A stretch of 64,000 nt of DNA from Phyto melanocephala (lineage: Eukaryota > Arthropoda > Insecta > Diptera > Rhinophoridae). Location: positions 128,940,895-129,004,894 of the forward strand of contig OW799234.1 in NCBI GenBank assembly GCA_941918925.1, read 5' to 3'. Position 1 is the first letter of the stretch. Every line of letters begins with the position of its first letter. The position numbers and the translations under genes are program-made. Below, one piece after another: positions 11,789 through 23,700 of this stretch. The notes below the pieces were generated by a model that worked only from the letters and a program-made list of their open reading frames with translations, did no database searches and was not told where the DNA came from.

Positions 11789-12533
11789 TCTATATATATA
11801 AAAGTGAAACTCTGTGTGTGTGTGTGTGTTAGCTATAGACTCCGAAACTGTAAAACCGATCGGGCTCAAACTTTGGTAAGTTGTTGTACACATACCAGGG
11901 AGTGTTTATGGATGAAAAAAAGTGGGCGGAGCCACGCCCATAAAAAGTTAGTTATCATTTTTAGCTACTTGCACTTGACCGATTTTTCTGAAACTTTGCA
12001 CACATATCGAGCTGTCATGACTAATAATTTCGTGATAAGAAAAGTGGGCGGGGCCACGCCCCTAAAAAAGTTTTAAAATTGAGGTACTTGCACTGGACCC
12101 ATTTTTCTGAAACTTAGCACACATATTAAGCTGTCATGACTTAATAATTTCGTGATTAAAAAAGTGGGCGGGGCCACGCCCATTAAAAATTAGTTATCAG
12201 TTTTAGCTACTTGCACTGGATGAATTTTCTGAAACTTTGCAAACGTACTGAGCTGTCATGACTTTACACTTTCGTCATTAGAAAAGTGGGCAGTGCCACG
12301 CCCATTAAAAAAAGGTATAATTTTAAGGTACTTTCACTGGATCGACTTTTCTGAAACTTTGCACACTTATTGAACTGTCATGACTATACAGTTTCGTATT
12401 TAGAAAAGTGAGCAGTGCCACGCTCATAAAGAAAAAGTTACAGTTTTTAGCCTTGCACTTGATATTAGATTAAAATTTAGAATGCCATTAAAATTCATGA
12501 AGGGGCGTAGCAACGCGCGCCGGGCTTTTCTAG
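11789..12533 (+). mobile_element. Helitron-like non-autonomous element, full length
   Basis: It starts TCTATATATATAAAAGTG directly after A and ends GCGCGCCGGGCTTTTCTAG directly before T. That is the TC...CTAG, A/T-insertion signature of Helitrons, with a GCGT-AGCA-ACGC hairpin near the 3' end. A short GT run follows the 5' end. Four to five tandem blocks of about 120 bases each contain 'TTTTTCTGAAACTTTGCACA' and 'AAAGTGGGCGGGGCCACGCCC'. There is no Rep/helicase frame; the 120-codon frame here is a by-product of the repeats. Confidence 0.7.
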
Positions 12534-14222
12534 TACATTATAAACCATACATTTCTTATCCGTTCTTCCAACGGGCAGACAGACACAGCTAGACTGTCTT
12601 GTTGATAACAACAAAACAATTATCATTAGTCTCTGGTTTTTGTAGTGGTTTAATAACAAAAAGGAGTTGGAGAAGCATTGAAAGTTAATCTTATAAATTT
12701 CCCTTGATTAGTTTGAAAACAAATGTAATAACGTTATATGGTTTCTGTCCTTGCTAGTTTTAAGCAGTGTTTTTATTTTCTCCGAATTGTGGTTAAAAAA
12801 AAATATACCAGTCATTTTCAAACTGTTAATAAACAAAATTATTTACATGTTGCACAGTGGTCGTTGGTAATTAATTTGTACAGCTACAGCTTTTACAATT
12901 TAGTTCGGTACATTGTAAAGTTTTCTTTATTTTTATATTTTGTTTGCGTTAATGTAATAATATATTATTTTTAGATCTCTGCCTTACAGAAGTTAAGCTG
13001 AAATTGCCTTATGTATTCCGCACAATATATTTGCCGGACATAAATTTTTTATATACAGTAGTGGCCATATAATTTAAACATTCGATATGATAGTAAATTA
13101 TTCGCTTTATTTTTCAAATTAAAAAAGATTCTTCAATGCCGTCGCAGTGTGACTTCATAAACACTTTTGCAGACTCAATTATGTTTAACGATAATATTCC
13201 ATTTTTGCTTCCAGCTTGTAAAACTAGCAGTGTTACTTATCAAATAATCACAGAACAGTTATTTTTTATTTCACACAGTTAAACCTTGATAATCAATATA
13301 ATTTATTGACCTTTTTTCAGATTATCGACTTTTTCAGAACAGAGAATAAAATATTATTTAATTTTTTCGATCTTTCGTTATCAATGTAGCTATTTCAGGG
13401 AAGCAAATTATAAAAAAAGTTATAATTTTTAACATAAAAAACTAAAGACGAGCTCGCATTTAAGGAAAACAGATCAGAGAATAAAATTTAAAACGATATC
13501 CTCGAATCACAAATGATTTTAAGAAATTTATATGTTTTTGCGTTTATACCCTTAATAAGCTGCAGCTAAGTGGCCAAAAAAGATAACACTTGAAATTACT
13601 GTTATGAAAGTTTAGAGCACTTTCTTAATTTTAAACACAATATATTTAACTCAAACGGTAATATTTTTTATTACTTCACTAATTGTAAGGACCTTGTTAT
13701 TAAACTCAATTTGCTATACACACAACACACTCTGTTGTAATACTGCTGTACCTTTTGTACACTCTGTTGTAATACTGCTGCACTTGTTTATATATTAATA
13801 TAAGCACTGTAATACTGGTCACGATCTTCAATGTCTTATAAACTTCTAAAAGAATTACACTAGTACGTTCCAGAACCAAAAAAAACTTTAACCTTAACTT
13901 TTACGTGCGGCTCTTGTGAAAAGGGGCGGTTTTCTGATAATCGCCTGCAAAAAATGTAATTCAAACTAAGACTGCCAAAAAATTTCCTCAGAAACGGTTA
14001 TGTGCTTCGAACGTTGTTTCTTAAACCAACAATACAATTTGAGCCACGAATTCATGTATTTATCTTCTTTTAAAATATTCGTTTTTTTTTTGTTAATTTA
14101 ATTTATACGATCTTGCTTACCAGTGAAGGTTAAAAGTGTCTTGAAAAATGTCAACTAAGACATAGGGTTATCTTAATGAATGCATATATAACGTGTTTTT
14201 TATCTTATTCGAATTATCAATT
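12534..14222. other. Intergenic DNA downstream of the protease gene
   Basis: No gene is recognised. A 25-base phrase (CACTCTGTTGTAATACTGCT and following bases) occurs twice in direct orientation near 13727 and 13759. Confidence 0.45.
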
Positions 14223-14228
14223 TTTATT
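14223..14228 (-). terminator. Candidate polyadenylation signal of the protease gene
   Basis: TTTATT on the plus strand reads AATAAA on the minus strand, about 90 bases past the protease stop codon. This is a plausible distance for a short fly 3' UTR, but it is one of several AATAAA words in AT-rich DNA. Confidence 0.35.
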
Positions 14229-14316
14229 AAAAAGGACAAAACTCATTCCATTTAAACTCTTAATAATAAAAACAAATACACTCTTTATGCTCAAAGCTTT
14301 TAACGGATTTTTTTAC

Positions 14317-14745
14317 TTAAACAATACTAAAAATTAACATTAAACTAACGAAAGCAATTGAACAACTGAGACTTGTAACTCCATTATGGCGACCGTCTTC
14401 ATTTTCTGTAATAACTCCATTAGTACTAGGAGCGAAACGGGGCAGAGTTCCATTATGTTTAGCTACTTGCTCTAGAATCCAATTTTTAAAATAAGCCACT
14501 TCCATATAAACACCAGGATTTTTTGGTTGAGCACATTTTGAACCCCATGATATTATACCCGCCTGCCTGCCTAAGCAAACCAAAGCTCCACCAGAATCTC
14601 CCTGGCATGCATCATATTCACCTTTCAAATAGCCAGCACATATCATGCTGTCCTTTATCATTAAACCGTATTCGGTTTTAGTACGACAATCATTCTTATT
14701 GATAATTGGCAAATCTACAATCCTTAAATGATCTGTTAGGGAACC
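14317..14745 (-). CDS. Protease exon 4 (catalytic Ser, C-terminal hydrophobic tail)
   Basis: The acceptor is TATTTTAG. It encodes GSLTDHLRIVDLP, MICAGYLKGEYDACQGDSGG and SWGSKCAQPKNPGVY, the family's standard C-terminal block. A linker of about 30 residues and a terminal hydrophobic stretch (SCSIAFVSLMLIFSIV) precede the stop. Such a tail with no following charged residues resembles a GPI-attachment signal. Confidence 0.88.
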   Translation of the reverse strand, partial: GSLTDHLRIVDLPIINKNDCRTKTEYGLMIKDSMICAGYLKGEYDACQGDSGGALVCLGRQAGIISWGSKCAQPKNPGVYMEVAYFKNWILEQVAKHNGTLPRFAPSTNGVITENEDGRHNGVTSLSCSIAFVSLMLIFSIV

Positions 14746-17700
14746 CTAAAATAATATATAAATAAGTATGTACGTATGTTAATTAAGCTCATTCAAATTA
14801 ATAACTTAAAAATACAGAACTGTAAAAACGTACATCTTCAGTAATTCCCCATCCAGTAGCTTGACATATGGTGCCACTTGACAAAGGAGCATCATTGAGT
14901 AATATTGGCCTAATAGTGGGATGTCTAGCTGGCACTGTACCATTTAGCATTATTAGGACAATGTCATCATCAAATGTTTCAAAATTAAAAATCTTAACCT
15001 TTTTGACAACTTTTTTAATATCAAATACCAACGTATTGTTATTGTACACGTAGCGATCAGTATTTCCCATTACTACAATAAAATCTTTATCTGGTAAAAA
15101 GACGCCATCGCTGTAACTAAAACAAAAAAAAATTTAGAATAATTATTTAGTTTTTTTGACCTTTTTTAATTTAAATATTTAATAAAATTATTTAAGCTTA
15201 AGGTCTCTTTAAAATTTAAATATCTTTATTATTTTTTTTTATTTTATTAATTCTTCCAATATTTCGCTACTCCATTGTGTAGCATCGTCAGGAAATATTT
15301 GTTTTGATTTTCTCACACAAAAAATTTTTACAAAAAATCAAAACTAATATTTCCTGACCATGCTACACAATGGAGTAGCGAAATATCGGAAGAATTAATA
15401 AAATAAAAAAAATAAAAAAATTAAAGATGTAGCGAGGTGCTAATTTGTATTATTAAGTAATTATTTGTTGCGCCTCACAAGGGCCATATACAGCGGGATT
15501 TGTAGTGCTAGTGATGTGGAGGTTAGGTTTTTGTTGCCGGTGTCGTTTCTATAGGGGGTTGGTAGTTCTTTGGTGACTTGTGGTTAACTGGTTGTGAGGT
15601 TTGGTGCTGAGCGATCTTGATTGTAAAGTAGTTGTTTGAATATTTTTTTTATTGTTTCCAAATTTTATTGCTTCTATATTTTTGTTTTGTTTTCTTTTAG
15701 TTGGATAATTTTCTTTTTGTTTGATGTTATAGTAGTAAAGTTTCAATAGTAAATGTCAATTTGTTTTTTTTGAGAGCCAGAAGTTAGTAAGTTGACTATG
15801 AGGTTATTATGGCGTAGTATTGTTGGGTAACGAACTGTCAAATGTCATATATAAAAAGGTAGTTAGTTATAACATTGTAATGTCAGACTTTATAGAAAAA
15901 AAAGAAAACAGGAGAGAAAGAGAGATCGGTTGCATGCATCTTGTAGATTAAGTACGCTTTGATAGTACTAAAATGAGTAAATGAGTGTGTATAGTGGTAT
16001 TGCCAAGGTAGAGAATTATGAATGAATGACAGGGTTGCATTTTTTGGTTGAAGTCATTCATAAAATGGGCAAAAATATAGCACCGTGACATGTCTGTTTT
16101 TTTAGTGTTTAGGGAAAAGAATCTGACATATGGAAAATGTAGTTTTGTAGAATGTATGGATTTGGAATGTATGGAAAATAATTTTTAGGTATACAGAAAA
16201 TAAGTATTAATTCTTGAGTCGTTTTTAAGGAAAGAAGTGCAAATTTAGCGGAGAAAGAATTAATATTTATTTGTGCCAATTGCAAATTTTGGTTGTTAAT
16301 TTGAAGGAAAATTGAATTGGAGGAAGTGAAAATTTTATTGGAGCAAAAACAAAAATTTTTGCATTGTGTTTTTATTTTTTTTTATTTTATTATTGTGTTT
16401 TTTCTGTGGATAAAACAAAGAGTGAGTGTCTAAGTGAATATTATATTTAAAATATATAGGTTTTGTATATTGGTTATAATTTTTTTTAGTTCAAATTTTG
16501 TGTGGATATATAAAGCCTGGTGGGGTGAAGGTTAATCCGGTGGAGAAGATTGGAGCTGCACCGCTAGAAAGGAAGATAGAGACAAATAAGGAAGAAAATA
16601 AGTATATCGTGAAACAGGTAATTGAGTTTACAGTTATAGCGACCGTTACCTGAGGCGATATCCGTTGTATGAAACCGCTCGATCTTCATTTACGGTATTT
16701 ATCCCGCTGTTCGCCTAAGGGAGATAGTGATAAATAGATTAAATCAGATAAATTTTAATATCATCATAATAGTTTTATAAATAATTTTTTTTTGTATAAC
16801 TTTTCTTTGTTTCGAGGATTAAATTATTAGTTTTTTTTATTGTTAGTACCTTAAATATAAACAACTTCTATATTTTTTTTTGGTTACTAATTGACTTGTC
16901 ACTCTATTTCTTTAAATTTGTAAAAGGTTTAGTTTGTGTTTTTTTTTGTGTTTGCCTAATTTGTTTGAAAGTGTTGGTAAACGAATACCACCTAATAGAG
17001 CTCAATTAGGTAGGGTAATTTTTAATAGTAAGTGAGGCACATTTGTGCTAGCTTTTACAAATTTTGATATTTTATGCTAAGAGATTAGAAGTGAACTTTC
17101 TTAATATAAGTAAAGATTGTATTTTTTTTCGTTTTGGTGTATTGTTTATATTGAGGTACCCGTAGGTTTATATATATAAGTTTGTGTTTACTTCCGGGAA
17201 AGTTTTAGTGCATACTTTTAGGGTTAGGTTATTAGCAGTTTATTTTGTACAAGAGTTAAGAAAAAAAAAAAGAAGAAGAATATTTTGTTTGTTTAATTAA
17301 TTAATTGTTCTTTGTTAATAAGTTAAAAAAATATAAATCTTTATTTAGTTTTGAACAATACGGCCTGAAAGCCATTCGTATATATATATATTGACACGTT
17401 TAGCTCATTAGGGAGCGATTTATTTAATTAATATTTTTTTTGTTAAGAACATTTGAAATTTTAATAATAAAATAGGATAGTAATTAGTATAAGTTTTCTT
17501 TTTATCATATATGTAGTTTTTTTTGTTAGCGTTAAGAAAAATTTAATAAATGTAATTTTTATTTGTATTTAGACATAATTATGTTTGTGTGTTAAGTGTT
17601 TTGTTTGGGGTAAGTCATATGTGAGGATATTGCGTTAGTGTACATGGTTCTTGGGGGACACAAGAGAATTTTTTTTGGGCGAGTGATATGTCCCAGGTTG

Positions 17701-20700
17701 GGTGGGCAAGTGGAGAACAATATCATCTTTTCTCCCTCTTCAGTTTTTCCCCTTTTGAGAATGTGTAGTTTTTTTTTGTATATAGTTTTTTTATTGCCAC
17801 TTTTTATTTATTGTGCTTGTCTCTGGTATCTAGTTGTGGGTTGGAACCTGTCCTGAGGATGCACATGAGCTAGTTGGCATCACAACTGGAACACCGCAAA
17901 GCGACATGCAACAATATGGCGCCCAATCAAATAATAAGTTTTGGTATATGTGTCACCTGAATATACTGACAATAGACCGGTTAGTTTTTTTTATTCAATA
18001 GCCCATAGAGACCTTATATTTGTGTAAGAAAGTGAATGTTATAGGGACTGTTACTTCATTGTCTAATAATCAATGAACCGCAAGTATGAAAATGTTTAAG
18101 TACTTGTTGTTGCAATTTTTGTAATGTTACTCGTTTTCTTACTCAAATAATGTTTTCGCAAGTTCAAATGATAATATATCGTATTTTTTGTAGTAGTTTC
18201 CGCCTGAAGATGTTTCTTTTTGAGAATTAAAGATGGAAATAGCCGCTCTGATTGGAATCAGGGGATCTGTAGTATTTCTAAAGTATTTCTCTAGGGAACT
18301 CATCTGTTGAATAACGAATGACAAATGGATAGCCGCTCCGATGTAAATCAGAGGTCTGATGTATCCAGGGCATTCGATATGACCACCGGTTAATTGAAAT
18401 GGTCATGGCGTAGGTTGCGGTAGCCGCTGTGGACATGGAAACACAGGACTGTTGTACTGCAGCTGGCAAATCATGATCAGGATCATGATAGCGGGTCATA
18501 CAAAATTTTGTATTTAAAGTTTTTTGTAGGGAAATTCGAGAAGAGGCCCATTTGGGGCACTAAGTAAAAGTTAAGAACCACACACTTAGCAATAATTACC
18601 CACATTTTTGACCCAACCCAAGTATGTTTAAAGTTTTTATTATATAATTTTAAAAGTGGTGAAGTAAGCACGAAGTAACTTTGCAGTGTACACGGAAGTT
18701 TTTTTTTGTGTTAAATTTATATATCTATCTAAGTTTAAGATTAATCTATGTATAAAGTATTTATGTTTTATTATTAATTTTTATATGTATGTAAGATAAT
18801 ATTTGAAGTAATTTTTGTGAATGTTTGTGTTTACTGTGACTAATTGCAGTGGAATTACCGTTTCTGTCTACTTGTAAACATTTCTACCCAGTAATCAAAT
18901 TTATTATTTAATATAAGCTGTGTTATTTAAGTAGTTAATGTTAAAAATAGTGTATGTCACTGTAGATTTTTTATTGTATGTTTGTTATATGAGGTGGAAT
19001 TTTTAGTTTTGTATATACACAGTGGATAAATTTATAGGCAGGTGATAGGATTATATGTATATTTTTTTTTTGAGATTGAGGGAATTTTTTATGCATGAGA
19101 TTAGTATTTTATGGCGGATCAGAATATTTCCAGCGAGAAGAAAACTTTGCTAAAATCGAAAAAATTGAAAAGACAGAAGGAGAGAAACTCTTCATTTGAT
19201 TTAAATCGTTCGTCACCACAGGTGAAAAGTAAATATAAAAGGAACAATAAATCTACCAGAATGGCTACCAGACCTCCGCAAATTGAAGACTTATCTGCGA
19301 TGATAAATAACCCGGCAGAAAGGCAGGGGGCTATACCGAAAAGTACAAATAGAATAGGAAACAGGCAGAACGTAAGCGCTGTTGAACAAGTGTCACCTGC
19401 GGTAATTTCTATGGTTACAGAAAGCGTCGCAGGGATGAAAGCCAGCCTAGACCAATCGATTAATAGATTAATAGAAGAGAAAATGAATAGACATATCTCG
19501 AAAGTTAATGAGAGTATTAGCCATTTAACAGAAACTATTAGAGGCTTATCTATTCGTAATAGTTTACAACCAAATGAGCAAGAAACTATGTCTGCGCAAG
19601 GAGCGGGCAACAGACATGTACATTTCTCAACACAAAACCGATATAATTTTCTGCCACCAACAGCACCTGCACCAAATACTAATCAAGATCAATGGCGTAT
19701 TAGGGTCGATAAATTCGGACTCGAATTCAAAGGAAATCAAGGGGGACGTGATCAGCTATCGGTTGAAGAGTTTATATTTAGACTGGAGCACATGCAGAGG
19801 CAATACCAGATTCCTTGGGGTGAAATTTTGCGTGATTTTCATCTATTAGTTTCGGGGTCAGTACAACAATGGTATTGGGCATTACTGCAGACTACAGTTA
19901 TAACCGATTGGGGTACCCTACGAATGGCGTTGTTAAATCGCTACCGAACTGTAAGATCAAATTGGGAAATGATGCAGGAACTAGTAGAAAGAAAACAAGC
20001 TGTAGGGGAATCAATTGATGACTATTTCCACAGTCTTAATGTATTAAGGGCAAAATTGCAAATCCCAGTGGCCGAGGGTGAGATGATAAAAATCGCCAAA
20101 AGAAATCTAAAGGAAAATATCGCTCGAATCGTTTACCCAATGGCTGTGTCATCCGTAGAACATTTGCGTATAGAATGTCTGGAGGCGGAAAGAACTTTTT
20201 CGCGCAAGGATAATCGTAATCCCCCACCCCAAATGGTACGTTCTCAAAGGTATGTGAGTGAAGCTGTTGTTAATTTAGAGGATGACGGTAACGAGGTTGT
20301 AAGTGAAATTGCAGCAGTGAGCAATCAAGTAATCTGCTGGAATTGTCAGCAAAAGGGCCACATGTTTAAAGAGTGCTTGTCCCCTCAGAGATCGTTGTTT
20401 TGTTACAAATGTGGTAGGCCAAATACGATTACACCAAACTGTCCAAAATGTTTGAATGAACGGGAAAACTTGAAAAGGAGCGCGGCAGTACAGGGGGAGC
20501 CACGGTCCAAGGAGACAGCCCTGAACAAATAGATAATAATGCTTTGCAAATTCCTACATTTTCTAAAATTCGACATATGTTTCCTCTAAAGTTAAGGGAG
20601 AAAAATTATGAAGCTGCGAGAAAACGTATTTTTAGCGAGGGTGATATTTCTGACAGTTTAAGTAATAGGTCGTCGAATGCGAGGCTGGAAGAAGAGTTAC

Positions 20701-23700
20701 ATCTAGCGGATAGTAAAGCTGTGCAAATCACAGGAGCAAATAACTTATCTTTAGCAAGTTCAAAACAAGAAAAAGAGAAAAATAGCAGGCAGAGTAAACA
20801 GATCACGGTTAAGAATTATAAAAACTCCTCAAAATATCAAAATGTGGTGAAAATGAGAAATGATTTTATTTCTAGAAAGCGCAAACGGAAATTAATAGCC
20901 GAGGCAATAACAAGGTGTCAGATAAAGCAAGATCCTAGACCATATGCCGAAGTATCGATAAATGGAAAATTTTTAAGAGGGCTGTTAGATTCTGGCGCAT
21001 CAGTCAGTTTGTTGGGCAGAAATTGTCGGGAAGTTGTAGAAGAATTAAACGCCAAATTATTTAAAATGTACAGCAATGTGAGCACAGCTACAGGCCAACA
21101 ACATCGAATAGTAGGCAAATGTGAACTTACTGTAGAATATAATAAAAGAAAACGGAAAATAGTATTCTATTTGTGCCCTGAGCTGGACCAGCAATTGTAT
21201 CTAGGAATAGATTTTTGGCAAGCGTTTGATATAGCACCAAAGGTGGTATCTGTTTCTGAAATAAGCGCGGACACTGCACGTCAAATACATGTTAAGCACT
21301 CAACGCACAAGCTAAATAAACATGTATTGAACCAAGAGCAACAACAGCAACTAGATGACACAATTAAAAAGTTTTTATCTTTTGAAAAAAATGGTTTAGG
21401 CTGTACCAGTTTAGAAAAACATGAAATAAAATTGATAGAGGGAACTAATCCGGTAAAGGATAGACACTACCCGATTTCACCGGCGGTACAGTCCATAGTT
21501 TATGCGGAGCTGGATAAAATGCTAAGCTTAAATGTAATTGAAGAAAGCAATAGTCCCTGGTCGAATCGAACTACCGTGGTGAGAAAACCTGATAAAAACA
21601 GATTTTGCCTAGATGCCAGGAAACTAAATGCAGTAACGGTAAAAGACGCGTATCCTCTCCAGAATATTGAGGGGATACTAAGCCGCATAGATCAAACGCA
21701 TTACATTAGTAGTGTCGACCTGAAGTATGCCTTCTGGCAAATTGAATTGGAAGAGGAGTCAAAAATGTATACAGCTTTTACAGTACCAGGTCGACCGCTG
21801 TACCAATTTCGGGTGATGCCGTTTGGTCTATGTAATGCGGCACAGCGTTTATGCCGACTTATGGACAAGGTGATACCAGCAAAGTTAAAACTGAATGTCT
21901 TCATTTACCTGGACGATCTGTTAATCATATCTGACAAGTTTTCGACCCATATTAAAATTTTGGAACAGGTGGCCGAATGTTTGCGAAAAGCCAATTTGAC
22001 AATAGGGTTAGAGAAATCGATGTTTTGTTTTAGGGAACTTAGATACTTAGGATTTATTATAGGTGGCGGGGTGCTAAAGACAGATCCAGAAAAAGTGAGT
22101 GCCATACAGAAGATCACTAGGCCTAAAACACCTAGAGAAGTAAGGAGCTTCTTAGGAACAGCAGGGTGGTACAGACGTTTTATAAAGGATTTTGCCACCA
22201 TATCAGCAGCACTTACCGATACTCTTAAAAAGGGAAAAAAGTTTTGCATGTCACCTGAGGCTATTGAAGCGTTCGAAACTTTGAAGATATCGCTAACTAC
22301 CGCACCGGTCTTACGTCACCCCGATTTTGAGAAGGAATTCTTTATACAATGTGATGCATCTGAAGTTGGTGTAGGGGCTGTTTTATTTCAAAAAAATAAT
22401 GAAGGTCTAGAAAATCCCATCGCTTTTTATTCGCAGAAGTTGACATCATGTCAAAAGAAATACTCTGTCACAGAGAAAGAGTGTCTAGCAGCCGTCTTAG
22501 CTATAAAACGTTTTCGACCTTATGTGGAATTGATGAAGTTCACAGTCATTACCGACCACGCCAGCTTAAAATGGTTAATGTCCTTAAAGGACCTGAATGG
22601 ACGCTTGGCTAGGTGGTCGCTTCAATTACAAGCGTACGATTTTTCTATTGAACACCGTAAGGGTTCAGAAAATGTTGTGGCGGACATGTTATCGCGTATG
22701 CCAATAGAAATTGCGGAGATAAGAGACGAGAATTTCTTCGATTTTGAAACTGTAGCATTTGAGGCTGATGATTATATACAACTAATAGCAAACATTAAAG
22801 ACAATGTAGATAGATTGCCAGATTTGCGTGTAGACAATGGAAAAATATATAAGAAAACACATGCGGATAGATCCGAAAATTTAGAACAGTCAGGTTGGAA
22901 GTTATGGGTTCCCCACGATATCACTCACTTATTAATCGAAAAGGCCCACGAACCACCCACTGCTGCACACGGAGGATTTAGAAAAACGCTTGAAAGACTT
23001 AAAAGGCTCTACTATTGGCCTAAAATGGCAGTACAGGTACAGCAATATATACGTAACTGTCAAACGTGCAAGGAAATAAAGCCAGTTAATCATAGTACAA
23101 TGCCTACGATTGGGTGCGAAGTGCAAACTGATAGACCCTTCCAAAAGCTGTACGTTGACTTTTTGGGCAAATACCCAAGATCGAAAAGAGGTAACGCATA
23201 TATTTTTATCGTAGTAGACCATTTTTCAAAATTTGTTTTTTTGAAAGCCATGAGGGAGGCAACGGCCAAGAATGTGGTGCAATTTCTAGTGCAGGAAATA
23301 TTTCAGAAATTCGGCGTTCCCGAAGTAATACATAGTGATAATGGTCAGCAATTCACGTCTACACTATTTAAGGAAATGATATGCTCATACAATATAAATC
23401 ATATGAAAACAGCGTTTTATTCGCCACAGTCAAACGCAGCGGAAAGGGTGAATCAGTCTGTGCTTGCCGCTATTCGAGCGTATTTAGACAGTGACCAAAG
23501 AGACTGGGACCTGTACCTCCCCGAAATAGAATGCGCATTACGCACCTCGGTACATGCTGCTACAGGATATACGCCTTTTGTTGCACTATTCGGCTATCAC
23601 TTATATTCAAACGGTGCTGATTATAAATTGGCAAGAAAGTTGCAATCTATAACAGACCATAGTATAGTAAATTTTGACAACAATGATAAACTTACAATAA

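Noticed and set aside
15549..15746. 65-codon minus-strand frame in the LTR, identical at 24402-24599
   Set aside because: Its perfect copy in the other LTR shows it is only repeat sequence; no domain and no Kozak/ATG support.
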